A DNA stretch of 64,000 bases from Pseudo-nitzschia pungens. Taxonomy: Eukaryota > Bacillariophyta > Bacillariophyceae > Bacillariales > Bacillariaceae. Location: assembly GCA_037355855.1 (NCBI GenBank), contig CM074764.1, positions 2,604,001 to 2,668,000 on the forward strand. The letters run 5' to 3'. Shown here piece after piece: positions 39,561-49,052 of the stretch; positions within the stretch are counted from its first letter, which is position 1, and each line of letters starts with the position of its first letter. A program made the position numbers and the translations under genes. The notes under the pieces were generated by a model. That model had not been told where the DNA came from. It saw only the letters and a list, made by a program, of their open reading frames with translations, and ran no database searches.

Positions 39561-39706
39561 ATAGGTTGTATGCTGGGAAACAGGGTACAGCAGCAAAAAC
39601 AGGTCCAGTGTTGGTCTGAACAAGGAAAAACTCCAGGGGAACCAAAAGAAAAGACTGGAGCACTACCAGAAGAGTCTCGTTCGAAACCCACAGAGGTGCT
39701 CTGGAG

Positions 39707-39725
39707 TTACAGAATTTAGGAACTC
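39707..39725. repeat. TSD of S2, left copy (right copy 41681-41699)
   Basis: TTACAGAATTTAGGAACTC flanks S2. The target is the loop of the CTGGAGTT/AACTCCAG hairpin in the M2 5' UTR. Confidence 0.93.
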
Positions 39726-41680
39726 TACAATTTGCGTGAAGCGCATTTTTGTCCGACGTTCCGATGTTCCAGTAATAAAAATACGTAGATTTCTACACAC
39801 ATTTACCATGCGATATCTCGCTCCCTTCTACACCCCCAATCACAATACCAGGACCTACATGTAATAACCAAGACCTCCGCTCTTCGTTTCTGCTATCAGT
39901 TCAGTTGCTTGCTGCTTTGTTTTGGCTGCTTTGGTGCCTATTCACCATTGCCGTCGTCGATCGGATTCGGCAACAGCAGCAGCAGCAGCACCAAAACCGA
40001 CACATAATTTTCTACAGCAATTCCAGTACAGATTCTACCGTACAGCAAAACCGAAAAGTACATGTCTATTGCTTCGATCTGTTTCCAACAAGCTCCCCTG
40101 AAGGCCCTTAAGTATATCTTATCCTTAATGTTCTACACTGTTTCCAAGCTGCTTAAGTGATTCTCACTTAATGTTCTACATTCTTCGAAGTTCCTTGCTG
40201 AGTCCTCTTAAGTCTTTTCAAGTCGAAGTTCGCGAACAGCCCCTTCCACTGTAGGAATATTTCTACAAGAAATTCCAGCTGTCATCTGTTTTCAAGTCCA
40301 TTGCCCTGCTGGACCATAAGTGTTTTCACTTATGGTCCTACTGTTTCTTGACCCAAGCCCCACAGCCGCTAAGTACAGCTCGCTTATGGCTTGACTCCCT
40401 ACCTATACCTCCCAGATGTACAGTATAAATGTCATCTGTTTTCAAGTCTACTGCCCTGCTGGACCATAAGTGTTTTCGCTTATGGTCCTACTGTTTCCTG
40501 ACCCAAGCCCCAAAGCCACTAAGTACAGTTTGCTTAAGGCTCCACCACCTACATATACCTCCCAGATGTACAGTATAAATGTCATCTGTTTTCAAGTCTA
40601 CTGCCCTGCTGGACCATAAGTGTTTTCGCTTATGGTCCTACTGTTTTTCTAACCCAAGCCCCAACGCCGCTAAGTACAGTTGTTTAAGGCTCTCCTACCT
40701 ACATATACTTCTCAGATGCATTCTTCAACTGTCATCTGTTTTCAAGTCTACTGCCCTGATGGACCATAAGTGTTTTCGCTTAAGGTCCTACTGTTTTCTT
40801 ACCCAAGCCCCAAAGCCGCTAAGTACAGCTTGCTTAAGGCTCTCCTACCTACATAACCCTCTCAGATGCACACTTCAACTGTCATCTGTTTTCAAGTCTA
40901 CTGCCCTGATAGTCCATAAGTGTTTTCGATTATGGACCTACTGTCTTTCTGACCCAAGCCCCAAAGCTGCTAAGTACATGTTACTTAACGCTACACCACC
41001 AACATATATACCCCCCAGTCCACAGCACAGCCGAGACCTGTTTTCAAGCCTACAGCCCTGATGGTCCATAAGTGTTATCACTTAGAGCCCCTGTTTCCAA
41101 GCTACTACAGGAGAGCAAGTTCACGTTCGAACAGAAGGCCAGCTGTTACGAATTTGAATTTGGTAGTAGGCTCCACTGCCTCTAAGTGTTGTGCACTACA
41201 CGGTTTGGGGATGACTACTCGCATTACCGATGCTGCAATCCAGCATTCAGAGAGGAGTTTTGCTTTTGTACGCTGACCACTAGCATTACAGATACTATGT
41301 ATCTAGTCAAGGGTTTTGCTTGTGTCAGCTGACCACTAGCATTACGGATGCTGCACACCAGCATTGGAGGGACAGTTTTGCTTGTGTCTTTCCCTTTCAC
41401 GTTCTTGTCACCCGTCTCTTGTACGCTTCGCAACAGCAGTGTCTGTTGTGCTCTGGACTGGTTCGTTTTTTCCTGTTTCTTACCAAGGTTTGTTTGCAAA
41501 ATAGTCGTCTTTACAACCTGGGGCTTAATGCCCCATGGTTGAGGCGACGCGTCGTTCTACAACTTGGGGCCTAACCTCTCTTCGATTGAGGCGACGATAA
41601 AGTCTGGTTACAGACTGAGTAGCTTTTAACCACCTTTGGTGGATTTTCCTACTTAAATAAGTATATTATTATTATTATTA
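39726..41680 (+). mobile_element. S2: short non-autonomous LINE-like element (1955 bp)
   Basis: Second member of the S family. Same layout as S1: LINE-like 5' end, five 150-bp units, ATGCTG/CAGCAT hairpin module, LINE-like 3' hairpins and tail. It is inserted in the M2 5' UTR on the strand opposite to M2. The second 3' stem reads CCACC-TTT-GGTGG (41630-41642). Confidence 0.9.
40280..41029 (+). repeat. 150-bp tandem array of S2, five units
   Basis: Unit starts at 40280, 40430, 40580, 40730 and 40880, exactly 150 bp apart with no indels. Boundaries between some units read TATAAATGTCATC, giving a stop overlapped by an ATG (TAAATG). A 160-codon frame runs from 40579 through the later units; translation is unproven. 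Confidence 0.9.
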
Positions 41681-41699
41681 TTACAGAATTTAGGAACTC

Positions 41700-42083
41700 C
41701 AGTAGACCACTGCAAATCGTGTAGAAACAAACTGTAGAAACAAACCGACGACTGGCTTGTAACAAAGACCTGGGATCAGGGAAGCTGCTTGCTTGAAAAG
41801 GGGCTTTAGTAGGAACACTTAGGGACCAGGGGATATCAATGGCAGGGCACACTTAAAAGGCTCAGGAGGGAACTTGAAGTTCAAACTCGCGAGTACTTAT
41901 AAGTGGAAACAGTATCCAGGGGCAATTGGCTTGAAAACAGGGACCTTGAGCGCGACACTTAGGGACCAGGGAAGCTGCCTGCTTGGAAACAAGGGGAGTA
42001 ATTAAGGGTAGAAACAGTATCCAGGGGCAATTGACTTGAAAACAGGTACCTTGAGCGAGACACTTAGGGACCAGGGAAGCTGC
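41700..42083 (-). other. M2 5' UTR segment between S2 and the LTR element
   Basis: Box-and-hairpin array of the LINE 5' UTR in reverse orientation (GGCTTGAAAACAGGGACCTT repeats). Nothing coding. Confidence 0.8.
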
Positions 42084-42423
42084 TGTTACGGGCTGACGTA
42101 GGTACCCCTACGAGAGGCTCTAAATGATTATTGAATCCCGCATATACTCCAATATGTATGATATTCATGTACATATACTGAATATTCAACGTACAGGAAT
42201 ATACATACAATTCAAACAAAGATTCCCATGACTCACCAATCATTGATATTATGCCCGACGAACAATTATATCATTGTTCGATCATTCATTCCATACTCAA
42301 GGAATCATTCCCATCTCGTAAAATATTCAACCATTCTCTTTTATAACACAATTAATTAACCTACCATCTTTAAAATACCTCTATCCCATATTACGCCATC
42401 TAATTCTACCTTAGACCGTAACA
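42084..42423 (+). repeat. 5' LTR of TR-GAG element
   Basis: 340 bp, starts TGTTACGG and ends CCGTAACA, so the ends are perfect 8-bp inverted repeats. AT-rich, with no clear TATA box singled out. Confidence 0.95.
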
Positions 42424-42438
42424 CAGTAATTACTGTTT
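42424..42438 (+). other. Palindrome at the primer-binding position
   Basis: CAGTAATTACTGTTT directly follows the LTR. The first 12 bases are a perfect palindrome and do not begin with TGG, so this is not a usual tRNA 3'-end complement. The same 15 bases follow the LTR of the second element at 59212. Confidence 0.7.
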
Positions 42439-42605
42439 GTGCTTTAAAGTAGAAACAGAACCAAATCAGTACTGAATCCAAGAAACATCCTTTATCCTAA
42501 ACAACAGGGATACATCGATACCCCGACAAGCAAAATCCTACAATCGAAACAAGAAAGAACCGATCGAACGAAATCTACGAACGATCGAAATAGGAACCTC
42601 CGAAA

Positions 42606-42660
42606 CGCAACACCGAATCGATCGCAACACCGAATCGATCGCAACACCGAATCGATCGAA
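42606..42660 (+). repeat. Three 17-bp repeats in the gag leader
   Basis: GCAACACCGAATCGATC occurs three times in tandem just before gag. ATCGAT and CGATCG palindromes recur throughout this leader (42540-42660). Possible packaging or leader structure; not tested. Confidence 0.75.
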
Positions 42661-42674
42661 CGCTACCAAGAAAC

Positions 42675-43763
42675 ATGGCAGGACTATACAGAGATCCTCC
42701 GATCAATTACACTCCTTCCTTCAACAGGAGCAAGCCCAAAAGAACCAAGCTCTCCATTACACATCCGAATGGAAAACAAGACAGCATGAAGATCCCTTTA
42801 GTCACCGGCAAAGGCGGTCTAGAAGAATTCCTATTTGCTGAAGAAGCCTTCAGGAACGCCGCAAAGCTCCTGGGACTACCAACCACCAACTACATCACTC
42901 ACTTCATCAGATGTCTAAATACAGACACCCAATCCAAGTGGCATGAAATGCTGCAGGATCCCCTGGATCCAGATGAATTACAATATGAAGAAAGCGCCGA
43001 AGGATATGAAGCAGCAATCATTGACTTTATCAAGGAACACTACTGCAATGCCAAAGACGCCAAAGATATTATGCATACATACCTTCAAACGCTAAAGAAA
43101 CCAAGCAATGTCTCGTGCAAAGACCATGCAGACCGAATGCAAATTCTCTTCAAATATACCAAAAGACTCCAAGGACATGGAACTGACCTATCACCAACAG
43201 AAGCTAAGACCATTCTGCTACATACCTACCCAAGCAAATGGATCAACAGCTATGGTCTAATCCACCAAGGGATACAAGAAGATACCACTGTACAATTCAT
43301 CGTCGACCACATGAGCTGCTTAGAACGCCAAAGCAAAAGACGAACGTCGAACGCTAATTCGGACGCTGAATCGAACGCTGACTCCGACTCTGATTCCAAC
43401 AGCAACAGCTCTAATTCCGACAGTAACAGTGACAGCGACGCTGAATCCGAAGAAGAGCAAGAGCAAGAGCCATCCAATGGCAAACGAAAATACAACAACC
43501 CTTGCCGAATTCCAGGTCATGATCATGATTGGTCTGAATGCCCAAGAAATAAATATTCCAAAAGAAATAAGAGCAATGGCAGCAACAACAGTACTGCTTC
43601 GGCTCCTGGCAATGAAACTGGAAGCAATGAAACTGGCAGCACTGCCGCTTCCACCAACGAAACCTTCCAAGCCCATATCCGGCAAGCAATCGAATCGTAT
43701 TGCATAGAACATGGAGGACGTGTCGAGAGAGACTTCGATGGCAATCTCCAATGGCAACCATAG
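42675..43763 (+). CDS. Gag protein (362 aa)
   Basis: Starts ATGGCAGGACTATACAGAGA. The N-terminal ~220 residues align with the Gag at 59323 (MAG.YRDP, GGLEE.LF.EE.FRNAAKLL, DPLDP, C.K..ADR) and are the capsid-like part. A Ser/Asn/Asp/Glu-rich region follows (about 225-270), then the C-H-H-C knuckle CRIPGHDHDWSEC and a basic stretch. It should form the particle that packages the RNA. It ends in TAG. Codon use and length are close to the second Gag, and no disruption was seen, consistent with selection on gag. Confidence 0.9.
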   Translation: MAGLYRDPPINYTPSFNRSKPKRTKLSITHPNGKQDSMKIPLVTGKGGLEEFLFAEEAFRNAAKLLGLPTTNYITHFIRCLNTDTQSKWHEMLQDPLDPDELQYEESAEGYEAAIIDFIKEHYCNAKDAKDIMHTYLQTLKKPSNVSCKDHADRMQILFKYTKRLQGHGTDLSPTEAKTILLHTYPSKWINSYGLIHQGIQEDTTVQFIVDHMSCLERQSKRRTSNANSDAESNADSDSDSNSNSSNSDSNSDSDAESEEEQEQEPSNGKRKYNNPCRIPGHDHDWSECPRNKYSKRNKSNGSNNSTASAPGNETGSNETGSTAASTNETFQAHIRQAIESYCIEHGGRVERDFDGNLQWQP

Positions 43764-44852
43764 CCACTCGAACAAAAACAATATAAGGATCACAGTATCC
43801 AGCACTGTGCCTCCAGCTCCCCTGGAACTGGATGCCAGCTCAGCCCCGCTGACTGGGAAGACGCATGGAGGAGAACTCCCCAAAAAGAGGGAAGGAACCT
43901 ACAGAGATGAGCCCTGTTGCAAACAAAATGTTCGAACTAAATCAATGCGCTCAGTCCGATCCACAGTGACGGCAACAACAATCAACCAAATAATAAACCA
44001 AAATAAACGATTCCAAAATGGCAAATACAAATAACAGCAAAAGGTTCGGACGCGAACCAATTGCAAGGGTACAGACGCTAGAGCCATGAATCAATCAATC
44101 GAATCGACATCGATCGATCATCGATAGGGTACAGCAGCAGCAATAACAAGGACACCTTCGCACCCAAACAAAGGAATAGTCCACAGGGAGCTCAAAAAAA
44201 TAAGAGAGCAATCCCACAAAATCCATATTCTACACCCACAGAGGTGCTCTGGAGTTACAAAATTCGAAACTCCAGTAGACTGCTGCAAATACACCTAAAT
44301 AAAGCCCGGCAAAGTATCCGGCGAATCGCAACCGAATTTACATATCGATTCAAACCGTAACTAACAATGCGTCCCCTCTCTGCTTTACAACATATGATCG
44401 CAGAAACAACAGAGGACGAACAACGATACCACTACATTCGACGCTCCGGCTTTTCACCTACCTAACTCCTATTACAACAGGAGGTGTTTTTATGCCGAAG
44501 AGCAATCAATTTCAATCGCTCGAAATTGCGAATCAGCTCCACTACCCAAGAGGAGGTCCATCACAGTTGGGGGAGGAAAAGAATTTTCTTCGACTCTTTT
44601 TCTATTTTTACCATGTCTTTATGACCCTTCTCAAGAACAAGAAACAAATCTTCGATTTCTTCAGTATCAAAAAGAACCTTCTTCAATCCCACTTCAATCT
44701 ACATTACCATATATCTTCGAAATATTTCAAATGGCATATATCATCCTCAACCGGTTCTCCGAACAAGCATATCTCTTTTCCATCGATACTACTCAACTCC
44801 GAACCTTATTGTATTGAACCACATGCAAATTCACCTAATCATTGGGGAACTA
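43764..44852 (+). other. Non-coding part of TR-GAG element
   Basis: Holds relics of pol-leading sequence: GGAACCTACAGAGATGAGCC at 43891 resembles the region after the UGA in the second element (60446). A block at 44235-44290 (CACAGAGGTGCTCTGGAGTT ... AACTCCAGTAGAC) is shared with the LINE 5' UTR. TTGGGGAACTA just before the 3' LTR may be the polypurine tract. A 134-codon frame at 44492 runs into the LTR and is not supported by any homology I can see. Confidence 0.7.
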
Positions 44853-45192
44853 TGTTACGGGCTGACGTAGGTACCCCTACGAGAGGCTCTAAATGATTAT
44901 TGAATCCCGCATATACTCCAATATGTATGATATTCATGTACATATACTGAATATTCAACGTACAGGAATATACATACAATTCAAACAAAGATTCCCATGA
45001 CTCACCAATCATTGATATTATGCCCGACGAACAATTATATCATTGTTCGATCATTCATTCCATACTCAAGGAATCATTCCCATCTCGTAAAATATTCAAC
45101 CATTCTCTTTTATAACACAATTAATTAACCTACCATCTTTAAAATACCTCTATCCCATATTACGCCATCTAATTCTACCTTAGACCGTAACA
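44853..45192 (+). repeat. 3' LTR of TR-GAG element
   Basis: 340 bp; reading base by base against 42084-42423 I see no difference. Confidence 0.95.
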
Positions 45193-45197
45193 GCTGC

Positions 45198-46399
45198 TTG
45201 CTTGAAAACAGGGGCTTTAGTAGAAAGACCTAGGGACCAGGGATAGGCTTGTGTCTTGAAAACAGTAGGGGTTGCTTAATAGCAAAAACACTTAGGGAAC
45301 TCGCGAACAGGGACCAGGGAAACTGTAGTCTTGAAAACAAGGGGCGATTGTAGCTGTAGTCTTAGAAACAGGAGTGCACTAAGTGGGAGGTACTTAGGGA
45401 TCAGTTGGTCTTGGCTTGAAAACAGATGTAGTGGGGGAGCCTTAAGCGAAAACACTTAGGGACTGGGAGGCTTGGCTAGGAAACAGAGTAGCTCTTAATT
45501 GATTGACACTTATAAGAGCAGGGGGCTATTGGCTTGAAAAGAGGGGGGAAACTGGAAGATATGCTCGCGCGAACTTGCAAATACTTAAGGATCAGCGAGT
45601 AGGAACCTTCGAGAAGGGGGGTTTGTATGTGTTCGGCAACTTCAACTTGAAAAGACTTAGAGAACTTCAGCAAGTAACGTGTGATTCTACAGGGAAAATT
45701 CTGGTAGTTCTGTCAGGAGTTGCGGGCAAATGGAATAGAAGTACCACTTTTGGCCCTGTAGAATTTACGTAGAGGGGGGAACAGTGTAGAGCGTTAAGTA
45801 ATGGTAGACTGGAAGATATGCTCGCGCGCACTTGCAAATACTTAAGGATCAGCTTGTAGGAACCTTCTGGAAAGGGGGGGTTATGTATGTGTTCAACAAC
45901 TTCGACTTGAAAAGACTTAGGAAACTCAGCAAGGGAACTTGAAGAATGTAGAACGTTAAGTGGGTATCACTTAAGAGATCTGGAAACAATGTAGGGCGTT
46001 AAGTAAAGGTATACTTAAGCACCTTGGAGTTTGGATCTTGAAAATAGCTTGAAAACAGAGTGAAAAACCGAGCGTGGAGACTAACCGAAGCAGAGCAGCT
46101 GTAGAATTAGTACTGGAAGCTCTGTAGAAAATTATGTGTTGTTTTTGGTTGCTGCTGAATGGAGCGATCGACCGACCGACAGGAAACAAGGAACCAAAGC
46201 AACCAAAGGGAGCAAGGAGCAGCCAAACAAACAGCAGAATCAGATAGGGGAGGTCTCTGTTAATAGGTGTAGAGCTTGGTGTTGATGTTGGAGCTTTAGA
46301 AGTGAGTGAGATATCAAAGGGGAAAGTTGTGTAGAAATCTACGTGTTTTAAGTACTGGAACATCGGAACGTGGGACAAAGATGCGCATCACAAAATTGT
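45198..46399 (-). other. M2 5' UTR, 5'-most segment and terminus
   Basis: Box-and-hairpin array followed by the canonical LINE 5' terminus near 46330-46399 (slightly diverged: CATCGGAACGTGGGACAAAG). It contains the MITE-like block at 45684-45765. Sequence to the right of 46399 is unique, so this is the outer edge of the LINE nest. Confidence 0.8.
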
Positions 46400-46988
46400 A
46401 GTCGACGCAGCCCAACCAGATGGCGGCAGAGGGCGATGCACCTTTGCAACTGCTTCTAGCATGGGACTTAAGCCCTGTTACATGCACTCGCATATGCGAT
46501 CACACTTTCTCTCTACTAGCAGCTTTGTTAGCCCACCAACCTATGTCTAATAGTTAGTATTATACTATACATAGGACCGCAGGTCTCATAGCTCCTAGGA
46601 GGGTTGGTCAACTAGCAACACGACACCTTCAGACTGGCCAGCAGGAATTGGGCGTAGCAGATTCCGAACTTTGCGCGCCGTCCTCAAAAACCGCGCGAAA
46701 ATAAAAACCATCGGATGGCCTTGCACGTAGTAAAAAAAAGTGGGTCAGATCCACACCTAAAATCGTAGTGCATGCACAAAGCGGTAAACCTTACGAAACC
46801 TTCAATGAAAAAATAGTACTTCGTAGTAATAAACCTTACTGTACGGTAGTAATAAAAATCTGAGAAGTCGAAGACTCAACCGCACAGAAGCAGAAACTAA
46901 TAAGGTTGAGATCTTACTTCGCACCGGCATTTTTAAAATTTTGAAGTTAACACTGTTTTAAAGTTTCCCGAAGAACGTTTTTGATGTG
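46400..46988. other. Intergenic region upstream of the NAPE-PLD gene
   Basis: No ORF or RNA gene recognised. A hairpin lies at 46540-46575 (CCTATGT ... ACATAGG, with inner TAGT/ACTA pairing). It probably contains the promoter of the gene starting at 46989; no clear TATA box was identified. Confidence 0.5.
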
Positions 46989-49052
46989 ATGCTTTCACTG
47001 CGGGCAATTCGGGTGCTACCCAGCATTTCAGCCAGTCGTTTGGAATACCCTCTATTGCGTGGATGCCCTGCGTATTCCCAACGCAACTTCGTCCCTCAAT
47101 CGGTATTCACCTTGCAAAGCAGGCAACAAATCCGCCCCTACTTTTATATCCCGGTTTCATGGTCTGAGTTGAGGGAGCGTCTCGAGCGTTGGGTACAGCG
47201 AAGCGATTCCCGAATTGTTAAGGTGATTCTTTTGAGACGACGAGGGAAGCAATCTCTGCGCGTCCAACAGCATCAACGCCGCCGAGAAAGCCATTCATTG
47301 AAGCTACAGCAACTATCACATGGGAAACTAACGAAGTGGAAGAATGTTAGGAACCGACTTCGAAATGGGTATCGAAGCCTGCCTCTCCCTCCGCTATACT
47401 CCTCAATATCTTCCTTGAAACCGCGGGAAATAGCAAGCAATTACCGACTTTGGAAGGATAGGCGGACGGAGCAATACGGCATTCTAAAATCACGATACAA
47501 ATCTCGTCGCCAAGCTCAGTACCAAAGATGGAGAACGAGACGAAAGCAGGTTTGGATCAAAATACAGCAAGTCTTAGTACAGGAATACTCGAAGAAAGAG
47601 TGGTTCGACGAGCTGGGACGCCCGCTTACGGCTCGAGACGCTACAGGTCGATTTGTGAATCCATGGCAAAGCCAAAGTACCAACGGTGTCCACTCGTTGA
47701 GAACTATTCTCCGTTGGAGGTGGCAACGTTTCGTACGAGAGAACACTACTTTTTTGCGCACTTTCACTTTTCCTTCCATGCGAAAGAGTAAAATCAGCAC
47801 GTTAAGTGAGGCTTCCCCTCTATCGGCGCACGTTGTACCGCCGCTACCTGTCCCCAATGATTTCAGCCTACAATTGACTTGGATTGGCCATTCCACTTGT
47901 TTGTTCCAAGTCAAAAAGAAATTTACCATTCTAACTGACCCGATATTTAGTACGAGAGCCTCTCCGTTCAAATCATTCATTGGTGTTAAACGTGATGTAC
48001 CTCCTGCTTACAGTATCGAAGACCTTGTTAATCATCGATTGAAGAGTACTTCAAAAAGTGGTGGGAAATTTGACGTGTGCTGTATCACCCATGACCATTA
48101 TGATCATATGGACACTGAAAGCGTCCGAAATCTTAAAAATTTTGTGAATCTTTGGGTGGTACCAGATGGTATTGGGGATTGGCTCGTAGAATCTTGTTCT
48201 GTTCAACGTGAGAAAATTATGGAATTGCAATGGTGGCAGCAACTGCGTGTCGTAAAAAGTAATGGACGTGTTATTGTCGTAAGCGACAACAATACTGGTG
48301 ACTATCCAGACGATGATACCCTGACAATCACGTGCTGTCCAAGCAGCCACTGGAGTAGCCGAACCCTTTTTGATCGAAACATGGTAAGTTCGAGAACACT
48401 TGACCTTGGCATCATTTCGAATCACTTATCTCACTTTAACTACTACTGTCAGCGCTTGTGGTGCTCCTTCTCTTTTTCAGTTTCAGAGTTTAACGTTTTT
48501 TTTTGTGGCGATACAGGTGAGTCTGGTAATTTCTAAATAACGTGTTATGCATTGATTTTCGTTCTCCAACTTACTCGAATTGTTTTTTCCTCCGAACTTA
48601 GGCTATCCAGGTGAGGGTTAGCGGGACGGACAGAATTTGGATGAAGCTTTTTTCTCGTTTTTCCGTGCTCACACGTGCTTTCAACTTCATCTGCTGTAGA
48701 AAATTTCCCTCTATTCCGTCAAATAGGGGATACTCTGGGGCCTTTTGACCTGGCTTGTATTCCTATTGGAGCGTACGAGCCAAGAGATATGAACAAAGAC
48801 TCGCATTGCAACCCGAAAGAGGCTGTCAACATTCACAAAGACTTGCAGTCAAAGCAAAGTGTAGCGATTCATTGGGGTTCATTTCAACTTACAGAAGAGC
48901 AAATGGATGCTCCACCACGTGACTTGAAAGATGCGATCCATAACGAACAGCAAACAGAACAGGATTTAGCAGGAACTGGTGTGTCTTCACCAATCAACTT
49001 TGACATATTGCAACATGGTGAAACAATGGTGATAACCGAACTAAAACAATAG
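46989..49052 (+). CDS. NAPE-PLD-type metallo-beta-lactamase phospholipase D (606 aa, 4 exons)
   Basis: Likely hydrolyses N-acyl-phosphatidylethanolamines to N-acylethanolamines. Exons: 46989-48383, 48453-48516, 48602-48610, 48700-49052; all introns GT-AG (69, 85, 89 nt). The third exon is 9 nt. Metallo-beta-lactamase motifs: IGHSTCL (about 297), LTDPIFS, CITHDHYDHMD (about 363), CCPSSHWSSR (about 449), FFCGDTGYPE across exons 2-4, DLACIPIGAYEPR, and IHWGSFQLTEE near the end. These match the NAPE-PLD family order. The N-terminal ~280 residues are an Arg-rich extension not typical of the family, starting MLSLRAIRVLPSISASR, which could be an organelle-targeting sequence (inference). Intron 1 is a multiple of three without a stop, so it reads through as an open frame. 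ATG 46989 was chosen because the preceding in-frame codon is GTG. It is the only convincing host gene in the window. Confidence 0.88.

Larger units (their letters stand above)
42084..45192 (+). mobile_element. TR-GAG-type LTR retrotransposon (3.1 kb, gag only)
   Basis: Two 340-bp LTRs, a gag ORF and about 1.1 kb of non-coding sequence, without protease, RT or integrase. The 5-bp TSD GCTGC lies at 42079-42083 and 45193-45197. It is inserted in the M2 5' UTR. Gag resembles that of the gag-pol element at 58951, so it probably depends on such a relative for pol. The LTRs look identical, indicating a very recent insertion. Sense strand is taken from gag. Confidence 0.92.
3698..46399 (-). mobile_element. 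M2: LINE copy split by four later insertions
   Basis: Minus-strand LINE with its (ATT)n tail at 3698 and its 5' end at about 46399 (canonical terminus ...AAAATTGT). Its own sequence lies at 3698-6630, 29741-30294, 38172-39725, 41681-42083 and 45193-46399, each break being an MA, M3, S2 or LTR-element insertion with its own TSD. It has lost nearly all of ORF2: ORF1 is joined directly to the ORF2 C-terminus near 4696. ORF1 also has a 14-bp duplication. M2 itself has no clear TSD: only AGTC is common to both ends, and the right flank is not LINE sequence. Confidence 0.85.

Noticed and set aside
44492..44896. 134-aa protein in the TR-GAG element
   Set aside because: It runs into the 3' LTR, has low-complexity Phe/Ser-rich composition and no similarity to pol or env that I can see.
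46540..46575. Hairpin as a tRNA or riboswitch
   Set aside because: It is a single imperfect stem without cloverleaf arms, anticodon loop or known aptamer motif.
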